A DNA stretch of 37,788 nt, from NCBI GenBank assembly GCA_024364805.1, contig CM044495.1, positions 44,871,273 through 44,909,060 on the forward strand. The letters are read 5' to 3'. Below, in pieces: positions 1-11,282 of the stretch; positions within the stretch are counted from its first letter, which is position 1, and each line of letters begins with the position of its first letter. Source of the stretch: Euprymna scolopes (Eukaryota; Mollusca; Cephalopoda; Sepiida; Sepiolidae). The translations under genes and the position numbers were made by a program. The notes under the pieces were generated by a model. It worked only from the letters and a program-made list of their open reading frames with translations, did no database searches and was not told the origin of the DNA.

Positions 1-1237
1 GACAATGACCATCAACTCCCTGTATTTCCTCCTATAACAATTATAACACCTTAACTTTAATCTTAATTTGCATTAGCTTTTATTTATTTGAGTTGAAGCA
101 TGTTGTGCCGAATAAATTCACCTCATAAATTCACGTCCTTATAAAGGTTAAAGACCCCCCCAACAAGTCGGAACTTTAGACAATTCTCGACACAAATTTT
201 GCATAACTCTGTTTTTTTTCCCTTCTCTACTTGCACGTGCCACTCTTTCGAAAATAGATAAATAGATAAGTAATCAAAAATTAGAATGTCACTTGTTATC
301 GTGTCAAAAGAAGGGCAAAATCCTGTTCACGTGATTACGTGTCTTTTGAAAAAACATTTATATAACCTTTTTATTTTTATTTATATATCTGTTAAAGCTT
401 TTTTGTCAGTGTATCAGAAAGAAATTCCGTTGATTACAGCCCTTTCTGTTTTTATTTACATTACAATAGTACAACCCTTAATCCGACGACGCAATACCAC
501 ACCGTTTAATACTATAAAACTGAAACGAAGCTATTCTGCTTGAAAAGGGCGCCATTTTCTTTCTTATTCATATTTATATCGGTTCTTTGCTTTAAAAAAA
601 CTAAAGTGATTACGTGTTTACTTTTTTAATATCCCATTTTTCTCTTTCGGATTATTTTACTAAATTAAGTAAAGCTTCATTATTTTTCAAAACTGTTTTT
701 GTTTCTTTGTTTTTCGATATTTCATCGATATCATTTAGTAAGAGTGTTTAGCAGAAAAGCCAACAAACGACCGAAAAAATAAATAAATGTTATCATAGTC
801 AATAAATGTTCAGTTCATGTTTTTTTTTGTTTTGAAATAGTATTTAATTCTCTTTACTTGAAATAATTTCAGCGAACCGAAATTAAAACGAAATTTGAGG
901 CGATAATTATTTAAATGAATTTGTATATAAACTACACCTGCCATAATCGAATATTCCTCAAGCACAAAATAACGGAAAGCATTAAAATATATTTATAAAT
1001 ATTCCTTACCTTGACGGAACTCTCTTAAATTGTTAACATAGAATGCCCAGGTGGCCCTCCTTCAAATAGAAAATGGGGTTCTCCATTTCCAAGTCGCTGC
1101 CATTTGGATTTTTTAAACCAGTTCGTGAATTACAAAAAAAAAAAAATTACAAACTACATAAAATTCAAACCAATAGGGTTTTCTCCCATAAAAGTAACTT
1201 CTATTGACTATGGTAACATTTATTTCTTGTATATTTA

Positions 1238-1238
<1 letters not shown>
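1..1238. other. AT-rich sequence, no gene recognised
   Basis: No conserved protein, RNA gene or repeat was recognised. An 85-codon open frame at 286-543 has no family signature and is rich in Ile, Phe and Leu, as AT-rich non-coding DNA tends to be, so I do not call it a gene. Confidence 0.6.
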
Positions 1239-1286
<48 letters not shown>

Positions 1287-1304
1287 ATATAAATATATAT
1301 ATAC

Positions 1305-1341
<37 letters not shown>
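1239..1341. repeat. (ATT)n followed by imperfect (TA)n
   Basis: About 47 bases of pure ATT repeat run directly into a TA tract interrupted by a few C bases. Open frames across it are poly-Ile or poly-Asn and are not coding. Confidence 0.95.
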
Positions 1342-1559
1342 ACATGTTCTCTTTGTAAGGAAACATCATTTTGTTGGTTACTCTTGGCTACGAAATGAAA
1401 CAAATATATTTTCGCGAAAATTATCCTTACTTTTATCATATTTAGGTTAAGAATTTTTGGAGTATGGTATAATAAACAATGGGGTTTATCTATTTTATTT
1501 CTACTTTCATCATATTTTGTTTTGGTTTTGATACCCTCAAATTCGAAGCTGTCTCTTTA

Positions 1560-1657
1560 CAAACCCCTCCTTTTAATAACCTATCATACTTTCATCAACC
1601 ACAGTCCATTTTTTGTAGGCTGTTTTTGAACCCGGTCAACAACGGGTACTTCTGCTA

Positions 1658-1658
<1 letters not shown>
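1560..1658 (+). mobile_element. Helitron-like 3' end
   Basis: Near the right edge, CCCGGTCAACAACGGG at 1631-1646 can form an ACCCG/CGGGT stem with an 8-base loop when the flanking A and T are counted. Eight bases later comes CTAG at 1655-1658, followed by T. A GC-rich hairpin about 10 bases before a terminal CTRR, with insertion before T, is the known 3' signature of Helitrons. The TC start cannot be found, so the left limit given is arbitrary. No Rep/helicase coding sequence is present, so this would be a non-autonomous copy or a fragment. Confidence 0.6.

Positions 1659-1715
<57 letters not shown>
1659..1715. repeat. (TA)n microsatellite
   Basis: About 57 bases of uninterrupted TA dinucleotide begin immediately after the CTAG of the Helitron-like end. 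Confidence 0.97.
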
Positions 1716-1717
<2 letters not shown>

Positions 1718-2079
1718 ATTTAACAAAATCCAAGACATTAAAAATGCGTCGATAGCAATAAATAGTGTATTTCATCGTTAGTTAATATTGTTTCAAGACT
1801 ATTCGGACAAATTCAAACATTATGTCGTTTGAACATTTTCACAAGAACAGCCAGACTTTGCAATTTACTCATAACATCGCGCAGTGTTACAAGACTAATA
1901 GATGTAGATTGATGCGTAAAGGAAGAAGCTAGTCTGAAAATTTAACTCCCCTAACAGTAACGAAAAGTTTATAAAAGGCGTATAATTTGTGTAATTGCTA
2001 CCGAGCGAGATAAAAATGAGCAAATAATAGAATGCAATAAATAAAAAACCAACAAAGAACAAATTTATTCAGAAGAAAA
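1716..2079. other. No feature recognised
   Basis: AT-rich sequence without a convincing reading frame or repeat. The 5' part of the LINE fragment that follows may start somewhere in here but is too decayed to see. Confidence 0.5.
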
Positions 2080-2935
2080 TGCAGAATAAATCAATAGAGA
2101 CCTGAAAGAATAAATAGATTAGGAAAAGCACTGGTGATTGTTGTCAACATGTGACTTTAAGTTTGTGGACAGAAACCCTAATACGTGCCGCACAGGGTCA
2201 AGTGTGAAAGACAACTTATGTGAAGTATTACATTGGGAAAAAGCTAAAAATGCCACGTGTCAGATATGTGGACAGAACATTGAAGATTGCACAACACGAC
2301 ATTAGAAGTTGTGAGAAATTACTTCATGAGTAATATAAAAGGTTGCATGACAAGATTGCAAGAAATGCCCATCGGGTTATCTTTAAGGAAAGAAAATTAG
2401 AATGCAGCGAAAAATGATATAAGCATGTTCCAGAATAAAGATAGCGGAGAGTGATATTGTGAAATCATTGTGGAATATAAATATCTACTGTGAAAATATT
2501 ATTGAGATAGGGAGACTTGATTTAGACTTGTTAACAAACGGAACATAAGGCCATAATTTATTGATATATGCAGTGCAGATTTGAGTGTGGAGGGAAAAAA
2601 AGAAAAGAGAGTCTAAAATTCCAAGACCTGAAAAGGGAGATTGTGGAAGTTGGAAAAATAATTGTACCTGTTGTGGTTGGAGTCCTAGAGAGTGTGACAA
2701 AATGACCTTACACATGGATTAAGAAAATTAGGATCTACTGCAATAGTGGAGTACTTCAGAAGTGCCTTTAAGGGAACCACCAGAATCTTGCGGAAAATGC
2801 TTGAAGCCTGACAAAAGAACGTACGGATAGCCTGCAATTAATTGTTACGACCCGTCTATCAGAATAAAATCGACAATAACAACAGCCAGACATAATATGT
2901 AACAACAGAAATGAAAATAATAATAATAACATAAT
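2080..2935 (+). mobile_element. LINE fragment, C-terminal restriction-like endonuclease (family A)
   Basis: This is the decayed C-terminal part of a non-LTR retrotransposon of the R2/R4/NeSL type. Frame by frame the following can be read: LIRAAQGQ near 2180, a CQICG zinc-knuckle half near 2260, YKRLHDKIARNAHR near 2335-2375 (the RHN/RHD position), a LWNINIYCENIIE stretch near 2470-2510, and IIVPVVVGVLESVTK near 2660. TRILRKMLEA with a stop follows near 2775-2812, which is how these proteins end. The order (CCHC knuckle, RHD motif, catalytic stretch, VPVVVGALG-like tail) matches the known restriction-enzyme-like endonuclease domain. The frame changes several times and holds internal stops, so the copy is dead. 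A short 3' UTR ends in (AAT)n at 2912-2935. No reverse transcriptase is left. Confidence 0.7.
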
Positions 2936-3354
2936 TACTAATATTCGCTTTATTTTCACAACACCGTTAATTGTAAACTCAAGAGCCTGTACAGAATATC
3001 AAACATAGATCTTTATAAAAACCAACGGGATCTGATTAATTCTTTGTTCCTCCGTCGTAACCAGGTAAAAAGTCTTCAGTAATTAATATAACCAAGACTA
3101 AGGACTGAACTATTAATTACCAATAAATTGTCACCTAGAAACCCCATAGATTTTTACGGATAAACTTTCGCGGAAGGTTAATTCTTTAAAGATTACTAAG
3201 TTCTAGAGGAGTATTCCAAAGTCCGATAAGATTAACCTCGAAGAGTTCATAGATTCCGATGTAGACGTCTGTGAAAAAGGGACAAAAATGTTGTAAATGT
3301 ACATAAACCGGAAACGGAAAGATTGACCATCGCGGCAAGAGAAAGGAAGAAATT
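2936..3354. other. No feature recognised
   Basis: About 420 bases without a recognisable gene or repeat between the LINE fragment and the SINE. Confidence 0.5.
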
Positions 3355-3645
3355 AGTTGGTTAGTTGGTTGTTTTTGTTTTACGGCATATCAACCCTTTT
3401 TCGGTCATTTAATGCCGAATCCTGTAATTCTGAAGAAAAAGTTAGTATTAGAATATATTTGTTTTTTTTTAAGGTCAGTTTCTATTTAACCCATAGTTAG
3501 GACCCTAACAAGTACTACCACTCTGGGTCAGAATGAACCTGGTACCAATGGCAATTAAGAAGTGGTTCCACACTTCCAAATCCCGCAAGCTGGAACCTTA
3601 CCATCGGATATAGTTTGAGATCATATCCCAGAGAACGCGATTAAA
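3355..3645 (-). mobile_element. tRNA-derived SINE, copy 1
   Basis: The reverse complement of this stretch matches 27980-28285 over nearly its whole length. Shared blocks are ATCCGATGGT followed by a box-B-like GGTTCCAGC, CTACCACTCTGGGTCAGA, AACCCATAGTTAGGACCCTA, ATGCCGAATCC and ACGGCATATCAACCCTTTTT (the last four given as they read on the plus strand). The head is at the right edge (about 3640) and the A/C-rich tail at the left (about 3355-3385). RNA polymerase III transcription followed by LINE-driven reinsertion is how such elements spread. Box A is worn in this copy. I cannot name the SINE family with certainty. Confidence 0.72.
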
Positions 3646-3849
3646 CAAAGAACAAAAAGACAAAAAAAGCGATTATTTAATAATTGCACGAGAAAAGAAT
3701 CGTAGAAAATTTGGTAAAGAATATAACACATGAACAGAGACACATTTTTTCTGAGAGCTGCACTCAGCTGCACTGAACGACTCGATTAAACTTAACAACA
3801 TTAAATTGATAAAACACTGAAAACCATTAAATATAACTTACTGATTAAA

Positions 3850-4330
3850 GAGATACGTCAATGCAGCAAACTATTTAAAAAAAAGAATACCTACTCTGGC
3901 AAAATTGTGTTGGAAAAGCATATGCTAACAAATGGTACACGCACAAACCGAAAACAGTACTGGAGAAGGAAAACAACAAACTCCTTTAAGAAATGGTGGT
4001 ATAATCAGATTACTCACCCAAACAGGGAAACTGGACGTTATAATAAATAACGAGAAAAAATGAAAACTGATAACTCGTAAGATTTGCTGTCCAACCATGC
4101 ATGGGGTTAAATCAAAGAAACAGAAAAAAATATGCGGAAATTGTCAAGGAAATGAAACTAACGCGAAAAAATCAATACGATACCAATAATAAGAGAAGCA
4201 CCAAGAACATAATCAGAGAGTAGATATAAAAGACTAGCAGAAATCGAAATCAAGAGGATTAAGGTAATACAATAGCTGATAATATTGAAATCTTTAAAAA
4301 AAAGCGTAGAATGTAAAATCTAACCCATAT
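3850..4330 (+). mobile_element. LINE fragment, restriction-like endonuclease (family B/C)
   Basis: The C-terminal endonuclease part of a second R2/R4-like LINE. Visible pieces are RQCSKLFKKKEY (last knuckle position and the EYK..H stretch) at about 3855-3895, NKWYTHKPKTVLEKENNKLL at about 3930-3990, a worn version of the QTDH..RRPD catalytic region at about 4000-4070, DLLSNHAWG-IKETEK (compare DFAVPADHRVKIKE in intact relatives) at about 4080-4130, and AEIEIKRIKVIQ near 4235-4275. It matches the family at 11283-12570, not the copy at 2080-2935. There are several frame changes and internal stops. No 3' microsatellite tail is visible. Confidence 0.68.
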
Positions 4331-4957
4331 AAGCTACAAACACGTGTGGAAACTACAATAAAACTTAAACTAAGCATTAGCTGAAACAATGGACATTGAT
4401 ATTGTAAAATAGTGAATTTACTCATCTGTTCCCCGCTCCACCCTAAAAGTTATGGTGTCTGTATTGATAGGCAACACACCAAATAGTCGTGAAAGGTCAA
4501 TCAAGGATGGAAAAATCAAGACAAAGCACTAATTCTTTTGGATAAGGCCCCTTGAATAGAAGTTACATTGGTTAGTGCATAGGTATTATTTTCAAAGGCT
4601 TCTAAATGCAAGGATATCAAATATTAAAAAGAAATTATTTGATATAATCGACAATATTTTTTATGCAAGAAATTTACAAAAAAAAACGTAAGAAATATGT
4701 GTAGAAAACACATTAAAAATCTGAAATGATTTACATAAACACAAAAGCTATGTTTTCAATGTCACAGGATCAATGTTTTGGCAAATAAAACAAATGATGC
4801 TGTTGCATTTTCTGAAATATTCTGTATTAGGACAATGAAATATTTATGATATATATATAAGTAAACACGAATCCCAAAAAGTCAGTCATTTATTCGGACC
4901 AAACCACATAATGATCACGGCATATCAACCCTGCACGTACGGCCTTGTCAAACGCTT
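4331..4957. other. No feature recognised
   Basis: AT-rich sequence with poly(A) runs and no supported feature. A 16-base match to the SINE (CGGCATATCAACCCT, about 4919-4934) is too short to call. Confidence 0.5.
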
Positions 4958-5263
4958 TTACGGACAACTAAAAACTTCTTTGGCTACGTTAATTCTTTTA
5001 ATGATTCGAGACACAATAAAAGAATATATGCAAAACACGCCAGCAGAAGTAGTTTTCAGATCAGCAGTGACACTACCTGGATAATACTTTAATGGGAACA
5101 CAGATACTTCGCCCACAGCTACATAGCGTTTTCTCTCAATTTTACACACACTAGGAGGGCTGTTAGACAAATTTATATTCCGAACGGTATTCACACTTGC
5201 CATTATATATTTATCAGGAATGATGCAGTAAAAAGCCATTTTGTCCAAATTACCCAGGAGCAT
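4958..5263 (-). CDS. Unassigned open reading frame, 101 codons
   Basis: The frame is open on the minus strand from 5377 down to a stop at 4958. Its first ATG is at 5263 and gives 101 residues; the 38 codons upstream are open but contain no ATG. The product would have scattered Cys, a Lys/Arg pair (IERKRY), a Pro/Tyr-rich stretch (VFPLKYYPGS) and a hydrophobic patch (GVFCIYSFIVSRII). I recognise no domain. It is notable only because it is unusually long for AT-rich DNA that is neither microsatellite nor a known transposon. It could be an exon, a fragment of an unrecognised element, or chance. Confidence 0.2.
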   Translation of the reverse strand: MLLGNLDKMAFYCIIPDKYIMASVNTVRNINLSNSPPSVCKIERKRYVAVGEVSVFPLKYYPGSVTADLKTTSAGVFCIYSFIVSRIIKRINVAKEVFSCP

Positions 5264-5774
5264 ACCAAATTGTGGACAGGTGTAAAATATATTTTGCTGT
5301 CCTACGAAAAGAAAGGAAAGATAAGATCGCGATTGACCGAAGTAAACCAGCGTACATTGAGAAATACCCTCAGACAATTAACCCCCCCCAGAACAACCCT
5401 CCCATGATTTATATATTTTCCAATCTTCGGTTAAACACACTTCAAAATGCATTCATTTCTTGTTTTAAAATGAATAAATAAATAAATAAAAACCCAATTA
5501 CGCGCGCAAATCGAAATTAATTAATTTTAGAGCCGTAAAGATTTTTTTAAAAAATACGCCCACGCAAATTCTGCTGGGAAGAAAAATTAAAATGTGTTTT
5601 GTTCGGCGGACGTAGTTGAAAGAATACCACGTGACAAAGACGTGCACTCTTTTAAAAAATCACCGCTCAAAGAAAGACTTAATTTTCAAACCTTTCTCCC
5701 AACTCGCCTGGGAGCCTTACGAAAAATGTATAAACGATGAGCGAACTCATCTCATCCTCACTCACTCACTCTTT
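5264..5774. other. No feature recognised; short (AAAT)n
   Basis: Contains a short (AAAT)n tract at about 5470-5490 and otherwise nothing supported. An open frame at 5616-5879 overlaps the tandem duplication that follows and shows no conserved family. Confidence 0.5.
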
Positions 5775-6012
5775 GCTCTTTTTTCTTTTTACTTCCTCTC
5801 GTCAACGTTTTCGTTGCTACTTCCTCGCCAGAATGACAAAACCTACCTGTTCTCACGTACAAACGCACAGAGAAAATAACGCAGACTTTAAGTAGTTTCT
5901 TACCTCTCTTTTTTCTTACCAACGTCGTCGATGCTACTTATTCTTGCCAGCATGACAAAACACCTATTAACATGCCCGCACACACAGGGAGAATAATGCA
6001 GATATTCATCCA
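5775..6012. repeat. Tandem duplication, unit about 118 bp
   Basis: Two diverged copies lie head to tail. Corresponding blocks are CTCTTTTTTCTTTTTAC with CTCTCTTTTTTCTTAC, GTCAACGTTTTCGTTGCTAC with the related CCAACGTCGTCGATGCTAC, GCCAGAATGACAAAACC with GCCAGCATGACAAAACA, and AATAACGCAGA with AATAATGCAGA. Offsets of 117-119 bases hold across the unit. No protein or structure is implied. Confidence 0.75.
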
Positions 6013-6604
6013 CGCAGAAAGACATGTAATTTACTCTTTCTTCCTCGTATCACACAAAAATTAGCCTAGTTTCTTCCTAAGAAAACAAAGGACATTTTCT
6101 GCTTTTTTTTTTTCTGTCAAGTCAACGAACAGTTCAAATAACTTTCAAATTTATAAGAACTGTCTGCCAATAGACACGTTTTGGGCACTGAAAAATGACC
6201 TGTTTTCCGTGTCACTTTTGTGCAAATAAACAAAGTTTATTTCATATATTTTATTTTTTTTATTATTATTATTTGTGGTGGAAAGGGTTCTATATAGACT
6301 TGAGTACTACTACAGTATATACACTAGAAAACACGGGGTAGCGCATGATTTGTATATTCCTTTACATATACACTCACTACGCGTTATTTGACACTATGTA
6401 CGCACCAGCTGTACAATATATCGAAACCTTAATTGAATGAGTACTAAGAGTGCTGGAATTTTTAGCCGGCTTGTTATAACTCAAATTCACAAAATACTCA
6501 ATGACCCTAACCAATAAGAATTTATTAAAAACAGCTATTGCGGTAACGAAAGTGTATTTACCGATGTTACCGAAAATTGTGAATAATACAAGGCACATGG
6601 AACA
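6013..6604. other. No feature recognised
   Basis: No gene or repeat was recognised apart from short T-rich and (ATT)n runs near 6245-6275. Confidence 0.5.
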
Positions 6605-7200
6605 GATAATTCGAGAGCATTGTGAAAGCTGCTGCAAGGAACGTGGGTTCTATCTACAGTGCTAGTAAGTTACTTACTCTTGAAAGTATCCTGTACCTCT
6701 ACAAGGCAACCATTCGCCTATGTATAAAGTATTGTTGTCACATCTGGGCTGGTGCATCTGCGACCCCCCTCTCCCTTGTTGGCAGTGTTAAAAAAGGGTT
6801 ACACCTCTGTCGCATCCACGAAACGTTGCATCCTTCTGCCTGATTTACAAGTATTTTAATGGTGGAGTGTCCGACAGACTACAGGCCCTTGTACCATCTT
6901 TGACGTAAATAACTTCGACAAACCTGACAAGCAGCAACATCCCACCTCTACACAGTAGAGATTCCTAGATTTAAAGAAGGCCTCTACTCTAATATTTTCC
7001 TCCCCAGGACTGGTAGACTTTGGAAATCCCTTCCGGATTCCTGCTTACCCATCTGTACTGACATGCAGAAGTTCAAGTGTAATGTGGACAGATATTTTGC
7101 TGCTCAACATCCGAGATAGGATTCCTTCAATTTATACCCCGTTTGTAGTAGCTTCTGTACATCAAAGTGGCACAGTGCCTTATTTGGGGTCAAATGTAAT
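6605..7200 (+). mobile_element. LINE 3' end (same family as 22430-24370)
   Basis: The C-terminal part of the RT protein and the 3' UTR of a non-LTR LINE. Frames read KAAARNVGSIYSASKLLTLE, then IRLCIKYCCHIWAGAS at about 6715-6765, LIYKYFNGGVSDRLQALVPS at about 6840-6900, and GRLWKSLPDSC at about 7012-7045. The YCCHIWAGA and RLWNSLP motifs are standard for the region after the RT domain in jockey/CR1-type LINEs. A stop and an internal deletion lie near 6840. The 3' UTR block CATCAAAGTGGCA (7162-7174) recurs at the end of the LINE at 22430-24370, which ties the two together. The element is 5' truncated and dead. Confidence 0.85.
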
Positions 7201-10200
7201 TTAAAAACATCCTGGGGCAACTTACTGTTACAAAGACCCGAGTAGACACTACAGCTTATTAGCAGAAATGTTTATTTCATGATGGTCCGCGTTGAAAATC
7301 CATATTGAAATTAAATAATAACCATCACAAAATTATCAGCAACGATAACAAGATAGGAAAGTCATCTCTACTACTTTAATCAGCCGTAGATCTATTTTTG
7401 ATCATAAGGCACGGTTTCTCGAGGGAACAAATGATTTACTATATATTGTCCCAGAGATATGAGGTCATAAAAAATAATAAATCAATCTACTACATTAACC
7501 GAGTAAATAAACGTAAGATAGTATCTTGCGGTGCAAGTGAATACCACAAATACTGATCAACACGATAGAGGACGCGATGGAAGCATGGAAACTGCAGATG
7601 GTATTGAGGGACAACAACTGGTAAAGATTAGGATAATGGGAGAAATAATCAAGATATAATTCTTATCTTTTTTCCTTGTTTGCAACAGGGGTGAATCACT
7701 CGCCAACATATTCAGTAGATGAAATGCAGGGTACAGAATTACATAAACAAGGAAAACACATACCCCTTTGTGTATATGCATCAACTAGAATTATTATCAA
7801 CGATCAAAACGAGATATAAGTGCAAATAATGAGAATATAATTCTAGATGGACAAAATGCATTCTACTTGTGATGAAGTAGATAATGTTCTAACCAACTGA
7901 ACGGATAGAACTTCAATATCGAGACTTAATGCACGCGCTTAACACACTACACATATTTTAGAGCGAACACCATTAAACCAGTAGAGATGAAAGAATAATC
8001 TAAAAAGGAAATACCTCAGAAGTTCGGAAGCATTATTTGAAATTAGATTACATACAGGAAATATAAATAAAAGAAAGAAACCTAATGGGTAGTGCTTTAC
8101 GCGGGCCCCCCTGAACTTAGAAACCTGAACTTATGATGAACTCGGCGGCATTGATTTACTTACACATGAACTAAAATGTATGAAGAAATTCTTACTCCGG
8201 AAAGAGTATATTTACTTAGTTTATGTAAAAAGGAAAGTTGGAAACGTCCACTTACACATTTCTGAGTTAGCGTAGATGTTGCGATTAAATAACTGAATGT
8301 GCCTTATTTTGTATTATTATTCATTGTTGCATCTTGAGTGTGATTTTCACAAGTTTGGGCCAATATGACCTCCGACCTTCTTACAGTGTATATTATCGAA
8401 CTCGGGAATTTGGACGGAATTTCGAACGGAACCCTTTATTTACTTAACGGGGGTAGCATGTTCTTGTCTCGTCAACAATTACTGGATAGAGGTCCTAAAT
8501 AATTCGCAAATGTATTTTTTGGTCGCCACGACTGAGGGCTGGCTGACGGTACAAGAGCTCGTTCCGTCTCCAGGGCCAATAGATAACCCGCTGTGAGAGT
8601 GTCTGCTCGTATATACTTGTACGCAAGTATTTCGCCGTTCCCAATTATTCCGACCCTATCTCAGTATTGGCCGATTCCACTTGCAAATTGATATTCTTAG
8701 AATATTTCCGAGATAAGTGGATTGCATACATAGCACATTTTATTCCTTATTGTCGAATATTTTAGTACTGACCAGGTTGAATATTGCCTAACTAGGGTAA
8801 TCAAACTAAAACGGGCTTTTCAGAGTAATTATACAAATACTTATTTTTTCATGTACTAATATATTCCAATAAAGCTAAGAACAGGTAAATGCAGAGACCT
8901 TTTTCGTTTATATTGGGAAGAAAACTGATTTGCATTTGGTTTGAGACTGTATATAGGAGAGAATAAAAGGGGAAAAATAAGTGACATCGAAGCCTTAAAA
9001 GAATCCTTGAACTCTGGTAGTATTGACTTATCATTGAAGCTATGCCGAGAATGTTAAATTGATGAAGTAACATCAGAGAACTTACTTGCGAAATGATTCT
9101 GCGTCAAGTAGGAAGTGTGCATTGAAGCACAGAAGATTATGCGCATTTGAATTGGTCAGAATGTGATATATATTTTGTTCCCAGAACCAAGTAAGCATTT
9201 CTTTCTGTGAGAAGACGTGTGTTTCAATTGCTTTAGATGACACAATGAATGTAGTCGTTAGTCAAAACAAATAAAATAATATTTGAAAGGAGCAACTAAT
9301 TACAAGATTACAAGATACACAGCTAATTCCAGATCGGTAAAGATATACTCTATATAAAATCAAACACATCCGAAAATGAGTATTAATTTATATCGCAAAT
9401 AAGGAGAGTAGTAAGTGAATCTCGGGTTTATTTAATAGATTTTATAACTTTCGGCCTCTTATTTTATATAAATACATTCTGTGAGCGATGTTTTTGATAA
9501 AGCTGAAAAATTGCAGTTAAATAGTTGGGATCGATCCGTAAGTTTATAGTAGGATAGTTCTAGACCATAAACTCGTATTTTTATCTCCTAGCATTAGGTG
9601 TCTTTGATGTTTTGTCTGGAGCAATTTCTGTAATATATACCGTAAACATATATGATTCCAAATTAAAAGCGGAACTAGTAATCTATTCTTTGTCGACAGA
9701 TGCAGTTATTCACGATTTTCACCAATATGTATCGTACAAATGATAATCACCATAAAACCATTCGAAAAAGCCAAGCGAGTACATCATACAGAATTTATTA
9801 CAAGATTCAAGAATTTCCTGAATCGTAGATATCACCATTTCAGGCAATTCAAGTGTTAAGAGAAAAAAATTACATAGTCGAACGATAAAAAACTATTTAA
9901 AATACAGCTGAAACGACTGTGGAGCATGACATTACCGTATTCGGATTGATTTCCTAAACAAAAAGCAGGACATGAGCAAAGAAACATTGTTTTCAAATGA
10001 AAGATCTTTACTGTTGCGCCAGGGAAATAATGAAACATCGCTTACATATTACGAACTATACGATAATTCGGAAAACGACACGTACTAAGACACAACTCAC
10101 AAATCTAAATTAAGTCGAACTAACATAGCATTGGAATAAAATACAGTCAAAATATGAATGCACTACAGACAGAATACAGCTGAAATGTCTACAGTATATA

Positions 10201-10276
10201 TGTAGGAGACGCATTACAACGTCCTGAAATCACTGATAATGACGCCTGAGTAACTACAACCATTGTTACTACGTAT
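7201..10276. other. About 3 kb with no recognised feature
   Basis: I read both strands and found no conserved protein, tRNA, rRNA or duplicated block. Open frames of 60-75 codons are scattered and look like chance. The stretch at about 8390-8700 is less AT-rich than its surroundings, but I could not assign it. Confidence 0.45.
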
Positions 10277-10279
10277 AAC

Positions 10280-10321
<42 letters not shown>

Positions 10322-10325
10322 CTTT

Positions 10326-10364
<39 letters not shown>

Positions 10365-10365
10365 G

Positions 10366-10397
<32 letters not shown>
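10277..10397. repeat. Perfect 40-bp inverted repeat built from (AAT)n
   Basis: Bases 10290-10329 are the exact reverse complement of 10358-10397, with a 28-base (AAT)n loop between. Each arm is a run of AAT or ATT plus the non-repetitive core AAACTTTGTTA (10319-10329), mirrored as TAACAAAGTTT (10358-10368). The unique core shows that this is a true palindrome and not merely AAT meeting ATT. Confidence 0.9.
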
Positions 10398-10678
10398 GGA
10401 GTGTGTAATAACGGTGATAGAGTTCTTTATTTACAACAAGATTATGTGTGCGTGTAAATTACTAACATAAAACACATGGAAACGAAGCGATCTATGAATG
10501 TTTTATACTGATGAAAGCATGATATATATCAAAGTATCAGCATGTTATGCTTGGAACATGTTTGAGAGTAATGTAGCATATTTACGCATGGATAATGGAC
10601 ATATTTTGTAATGTATTCAAAAATAACATAAATTACTTTCACTTAGCTCTGCAAGCAAAATCAAATCAAATAAATGAA

Positions 10679-10864
<186 letters not shown>

Positions 10865-10894
10865 CTCACAAATTCTTCACCAGGAAATCATAAT

Positions 10895-10927
10895 ATTAAT
10901 CATAATATGTATAATAATAACAATAAC

Positions 10928-10958
<31 letters not shown>

Positions 10959-11282
10959 TTAATAATAATGATAATAATAATGATAACCATAATAAACATA
11001 CTAATAATAAACATAATAATACGCATAATAATAACATAATAATAATAAAGATGATAATAATAAACATAATAATAAAAAATAATAATAAACATAATAATAA
11101 TAAAAAATAAACATAATGACAATAATAATAATAAACATAATAATAAACATAATAATAATATTAATAATAATTAATATAATAATAATAATAAACATAATAA
11201 TAAAAATAATAATAAACAAAATAATAATAATAAACATAATATTAATAAACATAATAATAATAAAATCAATAATAATAATAAT
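10895..11282. repeat. Imperfect (AAT)n array with CAT and AAC variants
   Basis: Nearly 390 bases built from AAT with many AACAT and AAAAT interruptions. The array stops at 11282, exactly where the endonuclease LINE sequence begins. Confidence 0.95.

Noticed and set aside
286-543. 85-codon open frame near the left end
   Set aside because: Hydrophobic, AT-driven composition, no domain and no neighbouring coding signal.
1104-1439. Open frames across ATT and TA repeats on both strands (also at 10263-11500, 12404-13102, 18184-18630, 20332-20602, 21257-21484 and 25490-25687)
   Set aside because: They consist of poly-Ile, poly-Asn or Ile-Tyr runs produced by microsatellites.
4917-4936. CGGCATATCAACCCT as a third SINE copy
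   Set aside because: Only about 16 bases match and neighbouring blocks of the SINE are absent.
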